64,000 nt of DNA from Isoetes taiwanensis (taxonomy: Eukaryota > Streptophyta > Lycopodiopsida > Isoetales > Isoetaceae). Location: contig JAJEKV010000225.1 of the NCBI GenBank assembly GCA_021234155.1, forward strand, positions 310,001 to 374,000. The letters run 5' to 3'. A model generated the notes under the pieces. That model did no database searches and was not told where the DNA came from. It saw only the letters and a program-made list of their open reading frames with translations. Below are positions 56,633 to 64,000 of this stretch, one piece after another. The stretch's first letter is position 1. Every line of letters starts with the position of its first letter. The position numbers were made by a program, and so were the translations under genes.

Positions 56633-58758
56633 GTTGGATCCTTGGATGTATGATGGCGAAGTCTAGATTCAAGTTGAAATTGTTGGATTATGCTAATAGT
56701 ATTATGTGGAGATGATGGCCTCAGAGGAGGCGTGACAAATTGTTTTATGAAGGTATGTGAAATTGATTACATGGTATTTCTATAATCTTGGTTGATTTTC
56801 TATCCTGCAAAGCAGATAAGCTAGAAAAATGTACTTCATCAAGGGGCTAACTTTGATTTAGGGTTGCCAATGTGCGCATAGCATGGAAGTGATGCTTGAG
56901 GGAGATTAAGTTTACGGTGTGCGTTTCACTTTGGTAACCACTTCTTATAGTGTAGATGTGATCTCATAGTAGTATACTCTGGTGGCAAGAAAATTTGGAA
57001 TAAGCAGTGCATGATATATAATGCCTATGATATTCAGGGAAGGTTCATCTCACCATATCGGATGAATAAGATTCTTGATGTGATGTTAGGTGCATCCTTT
57101 TGAAGCTAAAAATTGAGAAAAACGAGGTGACATCTATATATTGCTATCCAGTGGTGAAATAACAATAAGTTGCTAAGTTGATAGCATTCAGGCTATGGTG
57201 GGATAAGGTTACAACACGGTGGTTGTAAGACAAGTTTTGAGAATGCTTAGATATGCTTATAAAATAAGATTGGCGTGATAGTCAGATTGAAGCTCATGTG
57301 TAAATAGCAGATGTGTGACATAGAAGGAAATGTCATGATTACATCATGGTCCTACTTGAGATCTATAAAGTTGTTGGCCTTAGGGTTATGGCTAGAATAG
57401 TCGGTGATAGCCTTGAAAAAGTTCTTGGCCTTGAAAAAAACTTCTTGAAGTATAAAAGCGCTTAATGGAACAAAGTGGTCAGGTTACGCATTTATATTTA
57501 GAGAATGATATACATTTAAATTATGGCAGATTGAAGAATTGATTGGCCAAGATTGAACAATGTTATCTATCTTATGGATAAGGAAGAAGAAGATGATGAA
57601 TAGAGGAATAACATATTTAATCGTGGTAGTAGGTGAACCATGAAATTGAGCGAAAGAGTTGTCGGATAAAGGCCGGACATGAGATAAAGGCAGGAGGGAA
57701 TGTATAGACATGGGGAAGTGCCATTTTGAAAATCTTAGAACGTAACAAAAGAGTTGTAAGCACATCTAGTAATGGTGCTTCCATGTATTGTAATTATTTG
57801 GCATGCTAGAAGTGATTGTAAATTAATGGAGGGATGGTGATTGCATTACTTGATTAAGGATACAGTCAAAGGATTGAAGTTGTGAACGAAATACATGAAG
57901 TAAGAGCTTCATTGAAATTAACGGCAATTGATGCCTATAAAATCTTGTTGAAAGACTAACCAGTGTGATGGGGTAATATGTATGGAAGTAGGCTAAATAT
58001 AGAGGCCAAGTGTATAGCCTAGGATACTTCAATGTCATTGGATGAACTCGTAGAGGAATTCTCTGTACCATGGGTTATAATTCTTATGGGATCCCTTGTA
58101 TCAACTAAAGTATGTTACCTAGCTATAAGATACCCAGACTGGGGGGACTTGATTATGTATTTTGCTTGTTACTTTTTGGATTTGGCCACCCAAGAAGTCT
58201 CGAGAGATTACATATCTAGTTTGACCTGAGTATCTCTTTGGAATGGTGGGTTTTTTTTTTTCTATGGCACGTACCTTCTTTATGAAAAGTTGCGTTAACT
58301 GCATTATGTTTATTATATTGAATTGGATATGTAGTATACTCATAATATTTGAGTTAGTTCTAGACTTGGCGGTATGTTAAATTGAATCTTAGAAGGGTCC
58401 TGCATTGGAGCTATCTAATATGTATCTTTCCTTTAGCTTAAATTACTTGTATGAAGCTAGCTTTGAATTTTCAAGTTTGGAGATGCATCATCTTGGATTG
58501 GAAGGCTAAGCAATTGTGTTTGACAAGGATGGGTCAGTTCTAAGGGACAAAATTGTATTCATTTGGGAGTATGTTGAATTGAGGATTAAGATGTGGAGGC
58601 ATAAAGGGAAGAGACCCGAGGAATTAAGGAGGCAGACTATAAAAAAAAAAAATTTAGATCAATGGTTGAGTTTGTTCCAATGAAGATGTCACAAAGGGAG
58701 ATACAAACTAGATTTTCATGAGTGCTCTAAGATGCACCCATGAGGACATGGGTTGAAT
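56633..58758 (+). other. Non-coding interior of the LTR element
   Basis: All frames are short and motif-free on both strands. Words from the start of this interior recur at 40.3 kb. Confidence 0.7.
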
Positions 58759-58773
58759 TTTTGGAGGAGGAGA
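58759..58773 (+). promoter_or_regulatory. Polypurine tract
   Basis: TTTTTGGAGGAGGAGA directly precedes the 3' LTR start ATAACGGACC, the expected place for plus-strand priming. Confidence 0.7.
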
Positions 58774-60434
58774 TAACGGACCTAGCAACCTAGCACCAAC
58801 ATTGAGATGTAAGTAACGTTGCCATTATATAAGAGTGCATTTTCAAGGTAAAATAAATGATTATGTGCTAGGAATACATGCATGCAATGTGTCCATGCAT
58901 GCAGTGTGTGCATGCATGCATGCAAGGGCATTGCTAGGTTATATAAGTGCAACAATATTATTCTTGATTTCTTGGGGGGAAGGAGTTTTCCATGGGGAAA
59001 GAAGTCTTTTATGTGATGGTGAAGCATTCGGAAGGAGATAGATTGCAGATGGATTGTTGAAGGAGCGAGTTGTGTCACGGAGATGCGGGGGCGTTCTTTG
59101 GGGAGCCTGAGAGGAAGCAAAGCGGGATTCGGTGGGGATCAAGCCTTACACCTGGGGTTTTCTAGTGTTTGTATAGCTGTGTTGATTTAATAATGATTGC
59201 TTTGAACATAGTATAAACTTGGAGTTAAATCATATGAGCATGGTCATGAATAGGCATGCATGGTTAATGGATAGCGAGCATATTAACCAATTCAATAAAC
59301 TAGTTAGCAGGGTTATGGAAGCCACCGTCATTAAGGTTATAAGTAGTAATTTGAAGGAAGTTGATCTAGTTAAAAGTAATAAGATATTAGTGAAGGTTGT
59401 ATTTTGCTTAAGCACCGGGCATTGCATGTTGCATGGTAGAGATAGTAATGTTTATATGAGGATTTCCTTTGTTGCATGAGGTGTAAATTATGGAATTTCT
59501 AAGGTAAATTTGATATGGAAATGTGCCTAGTTGATATTGGGTGGAATTCATAGTATTGTGATCTATGTGTAGTATAATTCTTTGATATAGACCTCTGGGG
59601 CCGGAGTCTAGGTGCGATGGTCTAGACTCGCGGTTATTGCACAGTGCTATGTAATGGTATTATTTGAACATCGGGCGTTGGTACCGTATGGTACAACGTC
59701 ATGCTGATTAAGTGGTCCTCCAATCTTTGGGCCTTGGCGTGGATGGGTGTGTACACGTGGTTACCCCGCCTCTATGTCACTGGCCTGATCAGCCGAGTTG
59801 ACCTTGCTCAGACCCAGAGGAATATTGGTTGCAATGTTGATGCTATGATTGCTTGGTTATTGTATATGTGTTTTTAATGTTGGAATTAAGTTGCAATGGT
59901 CATGCTTGGTGTAATTATGCATTGTGATTATGCTTGTTGGACTAAGTAACCTAGGTTGCGAGGCGAGGGCTACGGTAAGGCTAAGTTATTGTTCTAAGTT
60001 AAGGCTTTGTGGTGATTGTTTTAAGATATATCCTAGATCCCCGATCCCCACTTAGTCCAGGTGTGACTAACCCCGTGGTTGATGGTGTGCTGCGAGAGGT
60101 GTGAGATGCTCGGGAAAGTAGCCAAGCCTGAGGGCGAGTAGAAGTGTGTGGATTGCTATTCAATAAACTTGATTATTATTACTATTATTATTATTATATA
60201 TGGGCTTGAAGTTACAATTATTAAGCTCATTCATAGTGTGCAGGGATATTGCTGAGTAATGGGCAAGTACATGTTTGGAACCTTAGAATATGTACAAAGA
60301 TTAGATTCTTTACCTAAGTGTTATTGTTGCAGATGCATGAGTTAATTTCTTAAGTTTTTAAGCTTAAGTAGATCCAATGGTCGAGATTGATGGGATCTCC
60401 AGTTACCATAAAGGTTAACTGGCCAGGCCCGTCA
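58774..60434 (+). repeat. 3' LTR
   Basis: It is the direct repeat of 54955-56616 and ends GGCCCGTCA. The next bases (CAATTATCTC) are unrelated to the element. Confidence 0.9.
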
Positions 60435-62020
60435 CAATTATCTCCCTGAGATAATTCCTATGGTGGAAGCATCAATCTTGTACCAATTGCCAATACTGCA
60501 ATCAAACAAACAGGAGTCTTGTATCTCAAATACAAGAGACTATTGCTTGCGATTTTTACAAGCAATCAGCCCCAGAATTCCTTCTGCTATCAAGCCACCA
60601 CCCAAGTGCTTCAGAGGCCAAAACTGTGCTGAAAGGGATCAAATTTTGCTGGAGGATATCAAGAATTCCCTTGTCTGGTCTGTAACAGAGCTAGAGAAAA
60701 TTGGATGCCTTCACAATCCATGGATCTCCTCTACTACCAATTTCCAGGCCTTAAATAAGACCGAAACCCCCTCTTGCATGCTTTCTCATTCAATTTTGAG
60801 CCTATCCAGGTGCTTAACATGCCTTGGCATGCGAAATCTGCGAACAGATCGAACCTGTTGTTAATCAATATGATATCAGAGATTCCAGAAAGCTTCGAGC
60901 TTTTCTTGGCTTTTTTCCTTATTGGTTTAATCTAAGCCAACCACAAGGCGCCACTTAGCCCCTCTAACATTAATATTAATGTTTCAAGAAATCCCATCGA
61001 TCCGAGCCATCGGATCGAGATTCTAGAGAGGGCAAGCATGCATCTCTCGCACGCATGCATTGCATGCTTTCTTCGCTATATTAGGCGAGGTTCTTCATCA
61101 ACATCTCATCGGCGTCAGCAGTACCTTATTCTCTATGCTTTGAAATCCACCCTTTCCCCCTTAATTGTTTAATATATTTGTCGCCTGACACGCGTGACCA
61201 ACCCCTCTATTTGACGAGGTTTTTCTTTTGTTGTCGCGTGGCACGCGTGATCAGCTCCTCCACTTTGAGAGATTTGTGTCTTCACATTTGTTGTAGTGTT
61301 GGTGATGTGCAGGTATAGGTTGGCAAGCGACAACAGCTTCAACTTCTCCATTCGTGGATGTTTTGGGAGCAATTTTTCAGTCTTATGTTTGTCCAAGCCC
61401 CTTGCCGAAGACTTATCACTAGGGTTTTTCCTCGAAAACCTGAAAGGGCGGGGATTTTTAATCCCGGTGATAAGCTTTCAGCAGGTACACAAACCAAACA
61501 TCTATTAGCATTGTATTTTTTGGGGTCCAAGTTATATAATTGGACAATCGCTTTATTTTTTTGTGGGTAGTTTGCATGTGTACGGCTACCCACTATCTAC
61601 TATTATAGAAATTCTACTGAGATGAATGAGAAGCCTATGTATCCTCTTCTCTCTCAGCAGTACCTTATTCTCTATTCTTTACAACCATGCAGGGGAGGGG
61701 CTTCTCCTTGCTTGGATTGACCAATTTGGCATTTCTTTCATGCTGTTGCTTCTTTGGTCATAACCCTTTGACCTTTCGCCCTCGATCCCATTTTTGATAA
61801 GGAAGTTCTCTTCTATTCGGGAGGTTTTTGTCATTTTCATGCAAGCCCCATTCTAGAATCATAGTTAATGTTTATTTCATAATCATAAAAAATCTGGCCT
61901 CTAAGGCCAACTTTGGCTAACCCTGATATGTTCCTATAGCCCAACTATGGGCTTATGGTCCACCATAGAGAAACTATGCCCCCCCGGCATGCTATCGGTG
62001 GTATTGCCGTGTTCATGGAA
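60435..62020. other. No recognisable gene
   Basis: A 134-codon frame at 60460-60864 has no motif I can name; it lies just after the LTR and may be chance or an old fragment. ACCTTATTCTCTAT with nearby words occurs at about 61121 and 61661. No terminal repeats were found. Confidence 0.45.
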
Positions 62021-62025
62021 TGCCA

Positions 62026-63316
62026 TCAGGAGTTCATTATCAGTCGTACCTCTGGAAGCACCTGTAACATCCAGGGCCTAAATCCTGTTTGTGTGAGGGC
62101 CCGTACCTTTGCTTCCTCCACCCATATAGTCAATTGTTGCTTGAGAATGTCAGCCAGCAGTTTTGCAAACAATGAACTAACCATGATTGTTTGGTAATTG
62201 GATGGGCAGTGAAGGTCACCAGGCTTGTAGATGGGAACAACCCTGCTAGTGGTCCACCGTGGGAGAAAGCATTGTAACGCCCTGTTGAACAATGTAGCTA
62301 GGATGGGCACTATGGGTGGCCCTCCATTTGAGCAGCTCTACTTGCATGTTGTTTAAGTTTGCTACCTTTCCATTGGCAAGATGCTCTAAGCTTTGTGACC
62401 TCAACCTCTGTAATTTCTAGTGCTGAGCACATCTATATAGGTACTGCTGCTCAAACTTCTAGAAGATCATAAAACTGCTGCAAGTATTGTGCCCACAACT
62501 TAGAAGTGACATTCCCCGTATGCTGTAGATGCTTCCTTAGTACCTTTCACCAGAAGGTCATGGGATGACAGTCTAGGAGATAGAACATTATCCTTTGATG
62601 CTTTAAAATATACATGGCTTTCTTTTCCTTGAGAAAAGTGCGGTACTGACTGATCGCATATGGAGGCAAAGCGGGACCAGTGACCTGTCGAATCTAGCAT
62701 TTAAGTTCTTTACATTCACATCAAACCATTGGTTACGAGGGAAGATTGTTGCTCTTGAAGTACTTCATGGGCAGCTTCTCCGAAAGCATCTCTCGGCAGC
62801 AACCATAAGCACATCAACCAATTGGCCAGTCTGTTGTTGTAGCGTGGGAAGCTGCAGAATTCCAGCTGGATCATATGTGAGCATCTGGACATAAGCCTCT
62901 ACATGGTCATAATCCAAGCGCAGCTGAGGCATGCGAGGAGTTTTAGCACAGGGGATCCAAACAGTCTGCCAAGCCAGCTACAGGAAAAGTGGTTGGCAGT
63001 CTGGGTCCACTTCTTCGTCCTTACTGTATGTTCCAACGGGAAGGTTGTAAACTAGGTGCATATCCCGCTCAGTTATGAGCACATAAGCCACAACACTGGA
63101 GCCGCGCCCCTGGTTCTCCTGCCTACAAGTGTAGCTGGCAGAGGATGGCCATTGCGCTAAAGCATTGCAAATAACCAAGTAAAAGATGTTGTACATCTTT
63201 AGCAATTGTCTACCATAGTGCATGACCAGATGCGATCTTTCATCCGACGCCCCTGGCCAAGCAGTCTCTATATTTTCAAAATTATCAAATGCCCTATGCC
63301 ATTTATATGATCCCAA
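62026..63316 (-). pseudogene. Decayed LINE, endonuclease and RT fragments
   Basis: On the minus strand 63316-62978 reads GRQLLKMYNIFYLVICNALA, SSASYTCRQ, GRGSSVVAYVLI and ending DPDCQPLF. This is the C-terminal half of a LINE endonuclease, with the catalytic His of the S/D-D-H motif replaced by Cys. A broken linker follows, and 62310-62026 reads LFNRALQCFLPRWTTSRVVP, IYKPGDLHCPSNYQTIMV and KLLADILKQQLTIWVEE with QTGFRP, RT motifs 1-2a. The YADD region is absent. Its sequence type differs from the L1 at 45-54 kb, being closer in style to RTE/Jockey/I-like LINEs. Confidence 0.75.
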
Positions 63317-63758
63317 ATTTATATACCTCCACCAATTCTTCGGATGCCGCTGATTCTGGATGTCAAAATGGAGCTGCTTATTCCCAAAAGAAAGCCACGA
63401 AAGATGTAACAGCCGCTGCTATGCAACAATAAAAGCATGCAGGCACTCTGCGAATTCGCCCCTCCTCTTATTCTAAAGATTCTAAACCTTGGAGCCAGCA
63501 CTTTGCATGATCTACAAACATGAGAGATCTACGGCAACTCAGGGGTATGCGGTGAAATTCATTAATACATATGAGTATATTGTAGTTTTTCCCACGGAAA
63601 TATAGAGGTATTTTCATAAATACATAAAAATACAAGGGCATATTTTTATTTTCATTTTTATTTTTCAAAAAGAAAAATTGATACCAAAAGAAAAACCTTG
63701 GCTAACTTTCTCCTTTGCATTTTTTGTAACTTCTCCAATTTTCCTTTTGGCCCCTCTT

Positions 63759-64000
63759 TCATTTCTCCTGCATGTTTTGTATCTGTTTAGCCCCCTCTTT
63801 CATTTCTTTTGCACATTCCATGACTTCCCCATCTTTCTGTTTAGCTTCCTCTTTCATCTCTTTAACGTCTTCCTTGGCCAAACCTGCCTTTCCCTTGACA
63901 GCATCCGGACCAATTACCTGGACGATCATGGTCGATTCGGTATTTGCCAAAGCTGTTCGGCATTCTCGGCAGCGGTTGACCCCCGGGCGAGCGGCGGCGG
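63759..64000 (-). CDS. Charged partial ORF at the window edge
   Basis: The minus-strand frame is open from the edge (64000) to a stop at 63759. It ends in a highly charged helical stretch (KEDVKEMKEEAKQKDGEVME) with an internal near-repeat (EMKEEAKQ, EMKEGAKQ). No family can be named, and the start lies outside the window. It could be a repeat-rich fragment or a real exon. Confidence 0.25.
   Translation of the reverse strand, partial: AAARPGVNRCRECRTALANTESTMIVQVIGPDAVKGKAGLAKEDVKEMKEEAKQKDGEVMECAKEMKEGAKQIQNMQEK

Larger units (their letters stand above)
54955..60434 (+). mobile_element. Non-coding LTR retrotransposon (LARD-like)
   Basis: Two direct repeats of about 1.66 kb flank 2.16 kb of non-coding DNA. 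Behind the left LTR, TTGGTATCGAGC resembles the primer site for initiator tRNA-Met, and before the right LTR lies TTTTTGGAGGAGGAG, a polypurine tract. No gag or pol motif was found, so it relies on a partner element. No 5-bp target duplication is evident. A diverged internal fragment of the same family is at 40296-41160. Confidence 0.88.

Noticed and set aside
60460-60864. 134-codon frame as a host gene
   Set aside because: No motif, no splice context, and immediate proximity to an LTR edge; left as unassigned.

Overview
This is nuclear DNA of a land plant, made almost entirely of nested and decayed mobile elements. Signs of this are Ty1/copia reverse transcriptase, plant-type L1 LINEs with a zinc-knuckle ORF1 and zf-RVT tail, MULE and hAT transposase remnants, CACTA-type termini, GT-AG introns, and no prokaryotic gene layout. 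A fern or other non-seed plant is possible but cannot be proved from the window. No intact host gene is recognised. The only long open frames that look like real proteins belong to transposons, chiefly one L1 element and one DUF7869-like gene. Many frameshifts fall in G/C or A runs, so some breaks may be sequencing or assembly errors.

Layout. 0-4.5 kb: an AT-rich repeat arm, then a 19-bp minisatellite; the first 3.9 kb are duplicated at 30.6-34.5 kb. 4.5-5.6 kb: an unrecognised decayed gene and a copia integrase fragment. 5.8-8.6 kb: exons of an unknown spliced gene with a 5'-truncated LINE in an intron, flanked by target duplications. 10.1-12.2 kb: a spliced MULE-type transposase gene with a SWIM zinc finger, decayed. 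13.2-14.3 kb: the 3' half of a copia pol gene on the minus strand. 14.8-15.3 kb: a hAT transposase tail.

18.0-29.25 kb: the 5' half of copia RT on the plus strand, split by a hAT-type element (TIR CAGTG..., 8-bp duplication CTTGTAGC). That element holds a 9.9-kb CACTA-like element (3-bp duplication CTT) carrying an ~0.8-kb tandem repeat and the same minisatellite inverted. The two copia halves join in frame, yet lie on opposite strands, each ending at a CACTATAACCCC terminus: an inversion or a mis-join. 29.25-31.1 kb: a large foldback (~580-bp arms) with a small MITE in its loop.

34.5-38.3 kb: a cluster of perfect palindromes (core TATTCCGGAATA) followed by a multi-exon DUF7869-like gene, possibly a little-known transposon. 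39.5-41.2 kb: a LINE tail and a non-coding LTR-element fragment. 41.2-54.3 kb: a minus-strand LTR element interrupted by an 8.9-kb full-length L1 (13-bp target duplications, poly-A). This L1 encodes three related ~105-127-aa proteins upstream of ORF1, the most distinctive coding feature here. 54.5-54.95 kb: duplicated tRNA-like units. 54.95-60.43 kb: a non-coding LTR retrotransposon with 1.66-kb LTRs. 62.0-63.3 kb: a decayed minus-strand LINE with endonuclease and RT fragments.
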